From positions 1-39,627 of the forward strand of contig JACVJD010000019.1 of assembly GCA_015711825.1 (NCBI GenBank): a DNA stretch of 39,627 nt, given 5' to 3'. Shown here one piece after another: positions 1 through 9,757 of the stretch. Position numbers and translations under genes: made by a program. The DNA comes from Candidatus Solincola daggyaiensis (GTDB taxonomy: Bacteria > Actinomycetota > Geothermincolia > Geothermincolales > RBG-13-55-18). The notes below the pieces were generated by a model. It worked only from the letters and a program-made list of their open reading frames with translations. It searched no databases and was not told the DNA's origin. How positions within the stretch are numbered: position 1 is the first letter of the stretch; each line of letters opens with the position of its first letter.

Positions 1-261
1 ACGCGGGTCGGAGGTTTGCCGGAGATCATCCGCGAAGAGACGGGCGTATTGGTGGAGCCCAGAAATCCGGCATCGCTCGCCGGCGCCATACAGCAGATGC
101 TCGAAAACCTGGAGCGGTTCGACAGATTGAGGATATCGACTCTGGCCGCGCGGGAGTTTTCCCTGCATGCGATCGGAAAGCGACACAACGAACTTTACGT
201 GATGTTGATGGAACGGAAAAAGGCCCGCTATAGGCAAAAAAGCGGTATTTACGACGGGTAA
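1..261 (+). CDS. Glycosyltransferase family 4, C-terminal fragment (truncated by window edge)
   Basis: Frame 1 is open from base 1 (TRVGGLPEIIREETGVLVEPRNPASLAGAI), the typical GT4/GT-B C-terminal motif G-G-x-P-E-x-I-x-x-x-x-G-x-L-V. Confidence 0.75.
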   Translation, partial: TRVGGLPEIIREETGVLVEPRNPASLAGAIQQMLENLERFDRLRISTLAAREFSLHAIGKRHNELYVMLMERKKARYRQKSGIYDG

Positions 262-339
262 AGCTCCCGTGGTGTTACCATCGCCACCGCGATGGCCTGG
301 ATGGACGGATAGATTTCGCGTAGAGAGAAAAGCGTAGAT

Positions 340-1779
340 ATGAGTGAGGGCGGTTTTTTTAGAAGCACGTTGTTCACTATCGCGAGCGGCGTCTTCATCC
401 TCGCAGTGGGTATCGCAACGTCCATGATCCTGGCAAGGGTGTTGGGACCCGAGGGGAGGGGCGTGTTCGCCCTCGCATGCTTGTTGCCGTCCATGATCGT
501 GACCTTCGGCGGCCTGGGCATAGGGCCGGCAACGGCTTTCTACGTGGCGCGCGGAGACTTTCCCCGCAAGCAGGTCCTTGGCAACAACCTATTGATCGCA
601 CTCGCCATGGGATCGGTAGGGGTTCTTATCGGGGTGGTGATAATCGTATTCTTCCGCCAGAGACTTTTCCCTGGCGTGAACCCTGCATATCTTTATTTCG
701 TCCTCGCGTTCATCCCCATCGAGTTCCTAGCCGCCTATACGAGATACGTTTTGCTCGGGGCGCAGTGGATAAGAAAGTTCAATTATGTGGATATTGGGCA
801 GGCCGTATTGTTTTTGGCGCTTATATCCGTATTCTTACTTGGAATCAACGCTGGGGTCTCAGGTGCACTGGCCTGCATGCTGCTCACCAATATTATCACG
901 AACGTCTTATGTTTAATGTGGGCCAAGTCCGCCGCCGGAGGGGTCGATTTAACCTTCAATACCGCATATTTAAAAAAATCCGTAACCTATGGATCCAAGG
1001 TTCACGTCTCCAATATCCTGGGATTTCTCAACTACCGCGTAGACATGCTCTTCATAAGCGCCTTTCTCGGGCCCTCCGCGGTAGGTCTTTACGCCATAGG
1101 AGTCGGGTTGGTGGAGAAGTTGTGGCTGGTTTCCCAGGCGGCCGGGACGGTGCTTTTTCCGCAGGTATCGGCGGAGAAGGATGAAAAAAGAAGAAAGGAG
1201 TTCACGCCGCTCGTCGTGCGTACCGTGTTGTGGATCACCGCGCTCGGCGCCGTCGCGCTGGTCATTTTAAGCCGGTGGGCGGTGCTGTTGCTTTATTCGG
1301 ATAAGTTCTTGCCCGCCGTCGGGGCCCTGCAGGCGCTTCTGGTGGGAACAGTAGCCTTGAGCGCAGGGCGCGTGCTGGGCAGCGATATCTCAGGCCGAGG
1401 GCGCCCGGAACTGAACATTTTCATAGGCATCGTTACCGTGGCCACCAATATAGTGCTCAACTGGATCTGGATCCCCCGCTACGGCATCTCGGGGGCGGCC
1501 TGGGCCTCCACCGTCTCCTATTCCATTTCCTTTCTCGGAGGCCTGTTCTTTTATTGTAGGCTCTCCGGCAATAAATGGTACGTGGTCGTCTTCCCGCAGA
1601 GGAGAGATCTGGAGGTATATCTCAGGGTGTCGAGATCCTTATTGGCGCCCATGCGCGGCCGCGTGGGAAGGGCTGCGTGGAGGCGAAGGGGCGTAGGCAG
1701 CGAGGAGGGCATCGATAAGTCGAAGGTAGCCGGGAAAGGTGACGGCAAGCGGAAAGGTAGAGTAGGTAGTGATGAGTAA
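340..1779 (+). CDS. Polysaccharide flippase / Wzx-like O-antigen exporter (MATE/MOP superfamily)
   Basis: 479 aa, many hydrophobic TM segments; N-terminal SGVFILAVGIATSMILARVLGPEGRGVFALA motif typical of oligosaccharide flippases; within a GT cluster. Confidence 0.85.
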   Translation: MSEGGFFRSTLFTIASGVFILAVGIATSMILARVLGPEGRGVFALACLLPSMIVTFGGLGIGPATAFYVARGDFPRKQVLGNNLLIALAMGSVGVLIGVVIIVFFRQRLFPGVNPAYLYFVLAFIPIEFLAAYTRYVLLGAQWIRKFNYVDIGQAVLFLALISVFLLGINAGVSGALACMLLTNIITNVLCLMWAKSAAGGVDLTFNTAYLKKSVTYGSKVHVSNILGFLNYRVDMLFISAFLGPSAVGLYAIGVGLVEKLWLVSQAAGTVLFPQVSAEKDEKRRKEFTPLVVRTVLWITALGAVALVILSRWAVLLLYSDKFLPAVGALQALLVGTVALSAGRVLGSDISGRGRPELNIFIGIVTVATNIVLNWIWIPRYGISGAAWASTVSYSISFLGGLFFYCRLSGNKWYVVVFPQRRDLEVYLRVSRSLLAPMRGRVGRAAWRRRGVGSEEGIDKSKVAGKGDGKRKGRVGSDE

Positions 1780-3145
1780 AAAGGGCACGGGACGTAGAAG
1801 CGTTTTCATGATCAGCAGCAGCTATCCGCCCTATGTGACGCTTGGAGGCATGAGAACGTCGAAGTTCGCCCAGTACCTTCCCGGTTTCGGATGGCAGCCG
1901 ACGGTGCTCACCATGTCGGGGCCCGCCAGGAGGTGGGTTTCACCTCAAAACCCGGCGGGCGGCATAACAGGGGTCAAAGTGATCCGGGTGCCCTTTTTCG
2001 ATCTTATAGCACTCATGGACGGCGTGGCCCAGGGGTTGGGATTGGCAGAAAAAGCAGGCCCACCGGAAAGGAGCGCAGATGAGAGCGGTGCGGGGCGAAG
2101 GAGAGAAAGGGGGTTGGGATCCGGCGCCCTATCGACACTCAGAAGATTAGAGCGCTGGGCGGCTTTCCCTGACTACTACGTGTTCTGGCTTCCGAACGCC
2201 TTTGTGCAAGGCATCCGGGAATTGAAGAGCAAAACCTATCACGTCCTATACAGCACCTCTCCGCCCAACTCATGCCACTTGCTGGGGGCGGCCCTGTCAG
2301 CGGCAGCGGGCTTGCCGTGGGTGGCGGATTTCAGAGATCCGTGGACGCAGAACGTTTACAGAACGGCATCCTTTTCGCCTGCTAGGTTCAAAGCTGAGAG
2401 AGGATGCGAAAAAAGATTGTTGCGCAGGGCATCTGCCCTGGTGACCGTCTCCGAGGCTTTGGCGGAGGACATGCGCGATCTCCACGGCGACAGGCCGGGG
2501 GGGGTTTACTGTATAACGGGTGGTTTCGATTCCGATTACAGCTTGGCAGGCGTCCAACCTGGCAGGGATAGGTTCACCATCACCTACGCCGGCTCGCTTT
2601 ACGGCTTAAAACGGGATCCCACTCCCCTCCTAGAGGCCGTGGACGAGTTGATAAGGGTGGGGTTCATAGAAAGGGAAAAGATCCTCGTCAGGTTTTATGG
2701 ACCTTATGAGCCCGGATTGGCCGGGCTTAAGAACCGGCTCACTTACCCTGAAGTGGTGGAGATAAACGGCGTGGTTCCGCGCGAGGAGGCCCTCGTTAGA
2801 CTTGCGGAGTCCTCGATAGTGGTTACCATGCAATGGAGCAATCCCTACGACGAGAAGATATACGGAGGTAAGATCTTCGAGCTCATGGGGGTGGGGAGGC
2901 CCGTCCTCACCCTGGCTAGCCACCAAGGCCTGCTGGCGCGCCTGGTTGAGAGGACCGGTTTGGGTCGCGTTTGCGCGAGCAAGGAGGAGGTCAAATCGGC
3001 GCTGTGCGTCTGGATCGAGGAGTTCAAGAGGCATGGATGCGTGGAATTCTCGGCTAAGGCGGAGGAGCTGGAGGTTTACCGTTGGAAAAACCTCACCGCT
3101 AGGCTTGCTGCGGTGCTGAATAGCGTGAGCGCCCTAACTACCTGA
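1769..3145 (+). CDS. Glycosyltransferase (GT4-like)
   Basis: 458 aa; SSSYPPYVTLGGMRTSKFAQYLPGFGWQPTVLT N-terminus and KIFELMGVGRPVLTLA C-terminal motif; overlaps the flippase gene end. Confidence 0.8.
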   Translation: MMSKKGTGRRSVFMISSSYPPYVTLGGMRTSKFAQYLPGFGWQPTVLTMSGPARRWVSPQNPAGGITGVKVIRVPFFDLIALMDGVAQGLGLAEKAGPPERSADESGAGRRRERGLGSGALSTLRRLERWAAFPDYYVFWLPNAFVQGIRELKSKTYHVLYSTSPPNSCHLLGAALSAAAGLPWVADFRDPWTQNVYRTASFSPARFKAERGCEKRLLRRASALVTVSEALAEDMRDLHGDRPGGVYCITGGFDSDYSLAGVQPGRDRFTITYAGSLYGLKRDPTPLLEAVDELIRVGFIEREKILVRFYGPYEPGLAGLKNRLTYPEVVEINGVVPREEALVRLAESSIVVTMQWSNPYDEKIYGGKIFELMGVGRPVLTLASHQGLLARLVERTGLGRVCASKEEVKSALCVWIEEFKRHGCVEFSAKAEELEVYRWKNLTARLAAVLNSVSALTT

Positions 3146-3167
3146 CTGCGGCGCCTGCCTATATCGC

Positions 3168-5033
3168 TCAAGGACACCCTTTTCGCCAGACTAAAAAAGT
3201 GATCGCCCTGGAAAGTGGCAACACATTATTTCGCTGTCCTCTCAGGTGTGCTTCGAGCAGGGACATAACCGCTGCGGGGTCTATAACCCCATCCCTCATG
3301 GCGGAACCTTCACCCAACAACTCCTTAAGGAAGCCGGATATTGGGCCCTCCCGCCAGAAGTAGCCCTGACTAGGCCACGGACCTGGGGTTAGGACCCATC
3401 TGGGTGTCTGCGGATGGAATGTTCTCAGGGCTAGCGGGGTAAAGATATGGTCATAGATGATGCCGGGAACGCGGTGCGTAACGTTAAACAAACTGCCCAG
3501 GCAGAGCGGAAGAAAGGTATAAGAATTCGATATGAGACACAAGCGCCGGCCAAGCGCTTTCAAGGCCTTCAGAAAAAGCCTGGAGTCGAATCGCGTCTCG
3601 GGCGACGTGGAGAGAGCGATATCCACGAGCGCATTGTCCATGGCCACCCACCTTTCAGGGAGGTAATGCCTGAGGCAATCGGCCAAGGGGAAGGTCAGCC
3701 ATGCCGAGAGGTTGCCGAACACGAAGAGCTCCAACGCGTCCAAGGGTTCTACCACTGAATCCTCCACCCTGTCCAGGAATCTCCGCACCAAGGAACGTGG
3801 AATATCTACAACATCGCCCTTCAGCCGCCCAGAAAGCATTTCGATAGCATCGAGCCTGACGCCTTCCATATTGAGAAGAAGTTCCTCCATCTCGGACTTT
3901 GAGCTGCTCTTATGGAGTATTTTCGCAGAAGCCTTACGGCGACCAAGCCTTATGATCTTGGTCGGCAGGTAATGGCCTCGCAAGATAAAATCTAGACCTA
4001 GGCCGTGCAGCACGGCCCTTCCTTCCGTATCCTCCATGTAATGGATGAGGTTGACGAAGTGCGCATGATGGAACTCCTTATTACCCTCGGTGATGCGGGC
4101 GGCGGTCGGCAGGATATCCAGGTAATGGAAAGGAGAGCGTTGCAGTAGAAAATGGGGGCAGCCCTTGGTCCTGGCGACCTTGCGCGCGATGCGTGTTTCG
4201 TAGTTGATGCGGTCGCAGGAAGTATAACAGGCGGTACCCTCCGGCAGGCAGGCGAGCAAGGCGCGGGAGTCGGCGCCGCCGCTCAGCATGAGGCTGGCTC
4301 CGTCGAATCCCAGGAGGTTCCTCTCGGTCGCTTGCCGCAACGCCTCCGCCAGCTCAGCCGCCCGTTCCTTTGTGTCCTCTCGACCGCGCTTGTACCTGAA
4401 CTTGATTTTCCAGTACTCTTGCATGGTGGCCCGGCCGCCATGGATGACGCAGGAGGTCGCGGGCGGCACTTCCGTCACCTCGTCCCACATACGGGAGTTC
4501 AGCAGCCTGCCGAAGACAAAGAATTCCGCCAGTCCCTCGGGGTTCAGTTTCCGCGTAGGGTCGAAGCCGAGATGACGAAACGCCTCAATCCGCGAGGAAA
4601 ATGCGACTCTCCGCTCCGTCATCATGTATCTCAAAGGACGTGAGGATAAGCGGTCGGATATCAACGCCAGGGTTCCTTCCGCCTGATCGTACACCACGAT
4701 GGAGAAAGAGCCGTTGAGGGCGGCGGCAAAACCTGGGCCTTCTCGGCGGTAAAGCACAGCCAGCTGTTGCGTCAGCCTGTCGAGGTCAGACAGAGACAGA
4801 TCCTTGCCCTCGATCTGGGTGATGTAGCCGTAGAGGAGGACGAAGAGCCCGCCGTCGTCTTTGTATACATGGCGCTTGATGGCTTCGCCGCAAGGCGATA
4901 CCGCCACGCCGAAAAAGCGGTCCCCCTCCACCGATTCCACGCATTCCCGCGAGGCAAAGGAAAGGGCGCTGGAGACAGCTGAAAGGTCTATATTTTCAGG
5001 ACTTCCACCGAGGCAACCTGCAAATCCTGCTAT
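3168..5033 (-). CDS. Asparagine synthase-related protein with degenerate (Cys2-less) glutaminase domain; probable ATA start
   Basis: The track ORF begins at an internal GTG (4940), but the frame stays open upstream to encode (M)AGFAGCLGGSPENIDLS..., an Ntn-amidotransferase-like N-terminus beginning at ATA 5033-5031 directly after an in-frame TAG. The synthetase domain has the PP-loop LMLSGGADSRA. Confidence 0.8.
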   Translation of the reverse strand: MAGFAGCLGGSPENIDLSAVSSALSFASRECVESVEGDRFFGVAVSPCGEAIKRHVYKDDGGLFVLLYGYITQIEGKDLSLSDLDRLTQQLAVLYRREGPGFAAALNGSFSIVVYDQAEGTLALISDRLSSRPLRYMMTERRVAFSSRIEAFRHLGFDPTRKLNPEGLAEFFVFGRLLNSRMWDEVTEVPPATSCVIHGGRATMQEYWKIKFRYKRGREDTKERAAELAEALRQATERNLLGFDGASLMLSGGADSRALLACLPEGTACYTSCDRINYETRIARKVARTKGCPHFLLQRSPFHYLDILPTAARITEGNKEFHHAHFVNLIHYMEDTEGRAVLHGLGLDFILRGHYLPTKIIRLGRRKASAKILHKSSSKSEMEELLLNMEGVRLDAIEMLSGRLKGDVVDIPRSLVRRFLDRVEDSVVEPLDALELFVFGNLSAWLTFPLADCLRHYLPERWVAMDNALVDIALSTSPETRFDSRLFLKALKALGRRLCLISNSYTFLPLCLGSLFNVTHRVPGIIYDHIFTPLALRTFHPQTPRWVLTPGPWPSQGYFWREGPISGFLKELLGEGSAMRDGVIDPAAVMSLLEAHLRGQRNNVLPLSRAITFLVWRKGCP

Positions 5034-5231
5034 CTAAAACACCCCCATTATCGTTGATCTTTAAAAGGCGACTAACAGTACGAGCGAGTCGAGATCATAA
5101 CCATAGCACATATAGCGGTCACGATTCGTTGCCGCTCTCCATGTCCTCCTTCTTTGACCTGCTCGGACACTATGCCCATCACTTCCTGTTCATTATAAAT
5201 GTGGCCGGGAGCCGGAGAACCTTCTGCATCT

Positions 5232-6416
5232 CTATCGCGAACCGTCCACCTTATCCTTCAGCGACAGGATGTTGTTATAGTAGCGTTCGTAATCCGCGCA
5301 AAGCCGGTCATGGTTAAACCTTTTCCTTATGGTGTCGGGGTTCGATACCAGGAAATCCCTCATTTCCCGAAGTCTTGCGGGGTTCACGATCACCTCACGC
5401 ATGGCCTCCTGCAGCTGGTCTTCGTTCTCCACCAATATGCATCCGTTTTGCAGGTCCTCGATTATCTCGTTGACGCCTCCGCGGGGGGCGATGATGAGGG
5501 GCTTTCCGAGCAGTAAAGCCTCCACCGCGACGCGCCCGAAGGATTCGTAGCATTTTGCCGGCGCCAACACAACATCTGAAGACCGGTAGTACTCCAGCAT
5601 ACCGTGGATGGGAACGGGATCCAGTATGTGAACGTTGCGGAGGCTGTGGCGCGAGCATTCCTTCCTTGCCCATCCGGCCAAGGGTCCTCTTCCTATCATC
5701 AGTAGCTCGAAACGCTCAGCATAGCCCTCCTCGTTCAACCGCGCGGAGCACCTCAGGGCTTCCCGCACGCCTTTTTCGTGTGCAATCCTACCTGGCATAA
5801 GGAACCGTACTGGGCCGCCTTTTCCTCCATGCGGCGACTCATCAGGCTCCAGGGAATCCTCGTACCATTGCCTCATAGGAAGGGAGCGGTAGATTATGGT
5901 GATGTTTAAGGGCGATATGCCGTGCTCCACAAGGATTTTGCCCGTATGGCGGCTGTTGGCGACGACAAAACGCTCTTTTCGCAATCGCCTGATAATAGAC
6001 CTTCTCTTGAGATCCAGAAGGATAAGCTTCCAGGAACGGTGGGAGGATTCGAGCTGCCTCCGGGAAAGGTCATCGATGACGGTGAAGACCTTGACCACTT
6101 CCCCCCCGGCGATCTTTGAGGCGGCGGTGATGGAGAACCTGTCCTGGACGTCCAGGATATCTGGGCGGTGACAGCGGATGTGCTGCCTGATCCTTCTAGC
6201 GATGAGGCGGTCGAGTAAAGGAGCTCCGGTGTTGTAAAACCCTTCTGGGATGATTTTCAGCAGCCTTTCCAATGGCGTCTCGGGGGCTTCTTTGCGGATA
6301 TATTCGTTGACCACGTCGATGCCTTTTTCGCGCAGGTAAGCCGCCACGAGGGAAGATGATATATTGCCACCTCCCTTGTATTCCGTGCCCAGGGTCGATA
6401 CGAACAGCACCTTCAT
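5232..6416 (-). CDS. Glycosyltransferase family 4
   Basis: 394 aa; MKVLFVSTLGTEYKGGGNISSSLVAAYLREKG, MPGRIAHEKGVREAL, ESFGRVAVEALLLGKPLIIAPRGGVNEII. Confidence 0.88.
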   Translation of the reverse strand: MKVLFVSTLGTEYKGGGNISSSLVAAYLREKGIDVVNEYIRKEAPETPLERLLKIIPEGFYNTGAPLLDRLIARRIRQHIRCHRPDILDVQDRFSITAASKIAGGEVVKVFTVIDDLSRRQLESSHRSWKLILLDLKRRSIIRRLRKERFVVANSRHTGKILVEHGISPLNITIIYRSLPMRQWYEDSLEPDESPHGGKGGPVRFLMPGRIAHEKGVREALRCSARLNEEGYAERFELLMIGRGPLAGWARKECSRHSLRNVHILDPVPIHGMLEYYRSSDVVLAPAKCYESFGRVAVEALLLGKPLIIAPRGGVNEIIEDLQNGCILVENEDQLQEAMREVIVNPARLREMRDFLVSNPDTIRKRFNHDRLCADYERYYNNILSLKDKVDGSR

Positions 6417-6962
6417 CTAACCGCCGGTTCTCCTGTGAGTCGGTCCGATCTCCCACGAAACTACTGCAATATCATCACCCTCAACAAAGAGCCGTGGTCT
6501 TATCGCTGTAAAAACTGTTGTTCCGTTCTCATGCGAAATCCTTGTGATGTTATCGTCGCCTGTGGATATGGTTCACGACTAGCCGCCAGCGGAGACGCTG
6601 TCCGCGGCGCACCGTATTAAGGCTCAAATATCCAATATGTTATCTTACCGATTCTTGCCCCACCAAAGCCAATATGGTCTGGTTTGGTTGCCGCGCACGG
6701 ATATTTCTCATCTCACATTCGCAATCCCAAAGGATCATGCGGCATGTCCTGAAGCGGCGTTTTCAGCCCGCCTTTGCCTTCGCATACCGTTTAACCCGGA
6801 AGCGCCTGACCCCTCGGTCGTTCTTTGCAATGGGCGCCGGGAATGCCGACGCAAAGGGTGTCCTTGCCTACCCGGCTATGGAAAATGACATGTATATCTG
6901 GTAGAAGAAAGCTGGGCGAGTTACCGTGATCCGCACGGAATTCCAGGCGAAGAGGGTATGCA

Positions 6963-8057
6963 ATGAGGATTTGCCTGATAAGCTACGATTTCTATCCCCA
7001 CGTGGGAGGCCAGGGCGTAGAGGCATACAACCTCTTCAGGCGCTTGAGGGAAGAGCAAGGCCTGGAGGTCAAAGTGGTCTCAGGATGCCGCAATGACATT
7101 GAAGGACACGTATGCATAAAGGTGACGGAAAAGATCCCGGGGTCCGCCCTGCGCTTTTCCTTTAAGGTGAACCAAAGGCTGAAAAGGATCTTGACCAGGA
7201 TATCACCGGACCTTGTGCAGATATACGGAGGCCCCGGCGGAGTGCTCCTGCTCAGGGAAACAGGCCTTCCGGTCGTCTATGTTGCCAACCACACGTATGC
7301 CCAGCAGCGCAGATACCTGGGCAGAAGGGTGTACGGGGTCCTTGCGAGGGCGGAGAATGTGGGATATGCGAGATCAAGTCACATCGTTGCCATCTCCACC
7401 ACCACGCGAAAGAGCCTGATCGAGGACTACGGGATCAAAGGCGAAAAAGTGACCGTCATACCCGTGGGCGTGGATACGAGCCGGTTCAAACCGCTTGTGG
7501 AGGAAAAGATACCGGACAGCATGTTGTTTGTGGGTAGGCTATGCGAAAGAAAAGGCCTTTTTCACCTTCTGGAAGCTTGCAGCCTTATACGAAGGAAAAA
7601 GCCCGACTTTCATCTTTTCATAGCCGGGGAAGGCGGGTTGCTCGTCTCCTTAAAGGCCAAAGCGGCGGACTTGGGTTTGAGTGGTAACGTGAGTTTCCTG
7701 GGGAAGATCAGCGAAGAAGAGCTGGTCAGGTGGTACAACCGCGTGGAAGTCTTCTGCCTCCCTTCCCTTTTCGAAGGATTCGGCATCGTGTGCTTGGAGG
7801 CCATGGCTTGCGGCACGCCGGTGCTGGCCTCCCGTTCTCCCGGCATCGTGGACGTCATGCCAGCAGAGCATGGCGGCTTGATGTTCGAGCCGGGGAATGC
7901 GCGGGAGCTGGCGGCGAAGGCGATCGCCCTTCTTGGTGACCAGGTAGAAAGAAGGACCATAGGGGAATCGTTGCGAAGAACGGCAGAGAGAGAATACGAC
8001 TGGAAAAGCATCTCATTGCGCTTCCTTGATATTTATAGAAAGGTGATGGATGCATAA
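6963..8057 (+). CDS. Glycosyltransferase family 4
   Basis: 364 aa; MRICLISYDFYPHVGGQGVEAYNLFRRL, FVGRLCERKGLFHLLEA, FEGFGIVCLEAMACGTPVLAS. Confidence 0.9.
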   Translation: MRICLISYDFYPHVGGQGVEAYNLFRRLREEQGLEVKVVSGCRNDIEGHVCIKVTEKIPGSALRFSFKVNQRLKRILTRISPDLVQIYGGPGGVLLLRETGLPVVYVANHTYAQQRRYLGRRVYGVLARAENVGYARSSHIVAISTTTRKSLIEDYGIKGEKVTVIPVGVDTSRFKPLVEEKIPDSMLFVGRLCERKGLFHLLEACSLIRRKKPDFHLFIAGEGGLLVSLKAKAADLGLSGNVSFLGKISEEELVRWYNRVEVFCLPSLFEGFGIVCLEAMACGTPVLASRSPGIVDVMPAEHGGLMFEPGNARELAAKAIALLGDQVERRTIGESLRRTAEREYDWKSISLRFLDIYRKVMDA

Positions 8058-9736
8058 TGCCCCGGCGTTTCGACTCTGAAGCATTAAGGATTATAGCTTT
8101 GCTCGCCGTTCTCTTTTTGATCTATAACAGTTTGAACCTCTCGCATGGCAGGTGGATCCTTCACCCTGACGATAAGAACGTTTACGTCTTTTCCAACGTG
8201 CTTCTGCATACCGGACGGCTCTGGTACCAGAGCGAATACAACATCGAGTTCGAGACGGGCGCTTTCGTGCCCGGCCTAGACGACTACGTCATGGTTCCCG
8301 CAAGCGAGGCGAGGATAAGGGCTCCGTATTCGCCAGGCGTCTTCGTCCTGGTATGCGTAGGGCATATATTCGGATACAAAGGCCCATTTGTCGTTGTCAG
8401 CCTGGTGGGCATCATTGGGCTGTTTTTTCTTTACCTTGCCATGAGAAAGCTTTATGGAAGCGAAGTGGCGTTTCTGGCCGTGTTTCTCATGGGCTTCTCC
8501 TCCGCCTACATCTACTGGAATAACATGCTCTTTTCCAACGTACCCGCCCTGTCATTTGCCGTAGGGGGATTATATTTCACGCTAAGCGCCGTCAAGGAGC
8601 CTGAAAAGCTGAACAACTACCTGCTGGCGGCGGCCTTTTTCGTTTTCAGCGTATGGATCAGATACGAATTCGTTATTTTAGCGCTGCTGTGTATGCTGCC
8701 GGTAATATGGAACATGAAAAAGTTGCGGCTCAGAAACGCGCTCTATGCATTTATCCTGCTCATGGCGTTGACGGGGGTGGTGCTGGCTTTAAACTACCTG
8801 ACCACGGGCGGGTTCTTCGGTATCCCGCAGAAGGCAGGAGCCACGGCGACGGAATATGCGGTCAAGTATCCGGCGCGCTTCAAGGGCGTGGAGGTTCTAT
8901 CCAACAACTGGGAAATGTACGTTTTCGGAGTCGCGCCGCTCCTTACCGTCCTGGGATGCGCGGGCCTTTTTTACACACTTTTGCACGAGAGGAACGTCTA
9001 TGCGGTGTCTCTGATGTTTCTAGGCTTGATGGTCTTTTATTACTACGGCAACAACAGCAAGTTCTGGGGGTACGGAAAGGGATGGATGGCCGCGAGCTAT
9101 ACGAGGTATTTTCTGCCGCTTTTCATGGTGTTGTCATGCTTTGCCGCCGTCTTTGTGGCGGGATTTCCAAGGAAGCGCGGCTGGAAAGAGTCCACATGCT
9201 CCCTCATCCTCTTCATGGTCCTGGCGGTCCATGCCGCTACCTCTCTCTCCTTGCTCGGGTCGGCGGAATTTGGGCTCTCTTACACCGAGGAATACATGAG
9301 GGGACGGCGTGCGGTGGAGGAATTCGCGGCATATCTCCCTGAGAACGCCGTGGTCGTGGACCTTACCGATGCATGGTACGAGAAAATGATCGTCTCACGG
9401 ACGGTCTTCCTTCCGAGTAGGGTCGTGAAGGGGGGCAGCGGTGAAATGAAAGTGGCTGAGATCCTGGGTGCGCTGTTGGATTCCGGCGTAGAGGTTTACG
9501 TATTTCATAATCCGGAACGCAGCGTATTGAGTCCGCAAAAGCTCGCGGATTTGAACGCCGATTTCTCCTTCCAGCCGGTAAGCCACGGCATCGTCATTGC
9601 AAAGGGAGGCAGGTCACCTGAGATATACCGGTTGACTTGGAGGGACAGAGCGGAAGCGACTGGGGTCGAAAGGCGAGAGCCTGAAGCGGGGGCCGGCGTC
9701 GACGCGTGCGTGCGGGGTCCCGTTTCAGGGGCCTGA
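8057..9736 (+). CDS. Polytopic membrane glycosyltransferase (PMT/GT39-like)
   Basis: 559 aa multi-TM protein with an early acidic loop (HPDDKNVYVFSNVL); TAATG overlap with the upstream GT. Confidence 0.65.
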   Translation: MPRRFDSEALRIIALLAVLFLIYNSLNLSHGRWILHPDDKNVYVFSNVLLHTGRLWYQSEYNIEFETGAFVPGLDDYVMVPASEARIRAPYSPGVFVLVCVGHIFGYKGPFVVVSLVGIIGLFFLYLAMRKLYGSEVAFLAVFLMGFSSAYIYWNNMLFSNVPALSFAVGGLYFTLSAVKEPEKLNNYLLAAAFFVFSVWIRYEFVILALLCMLPVIWNMKKLRLRNALYAFILLMALTGVVLALNYLTTGGFFGIPQKAGATATEYAVKYPARFKGVEVLSNNWEMYVFGVAPLLTVLGCAGLFYTLLHERNVYAVSLMFLGLMVFYYYGNNSKFWGYGKGWMAASYTRYFLPLFMVLSCFAAVFVAGFPRKRGWKESTCSLILFMVLAVHAATSLSLLGSAEFGLSYTEEYMRGRRAVEEFAAYLPENAVVVDLTDAWYEKMIVSRTVFLPSRVVKGGSGEMKVAEILGALLDSGVEVYVFHNPERSVLSPQKLADLNADFSFQPVSHGIVIAKGGRSPEIYRLTWRDRAEATGVERREPEAGAGVDACVRGPVSGA

Positions 9737-9757
9737 TGACATAAAGGGGACAAGTAA

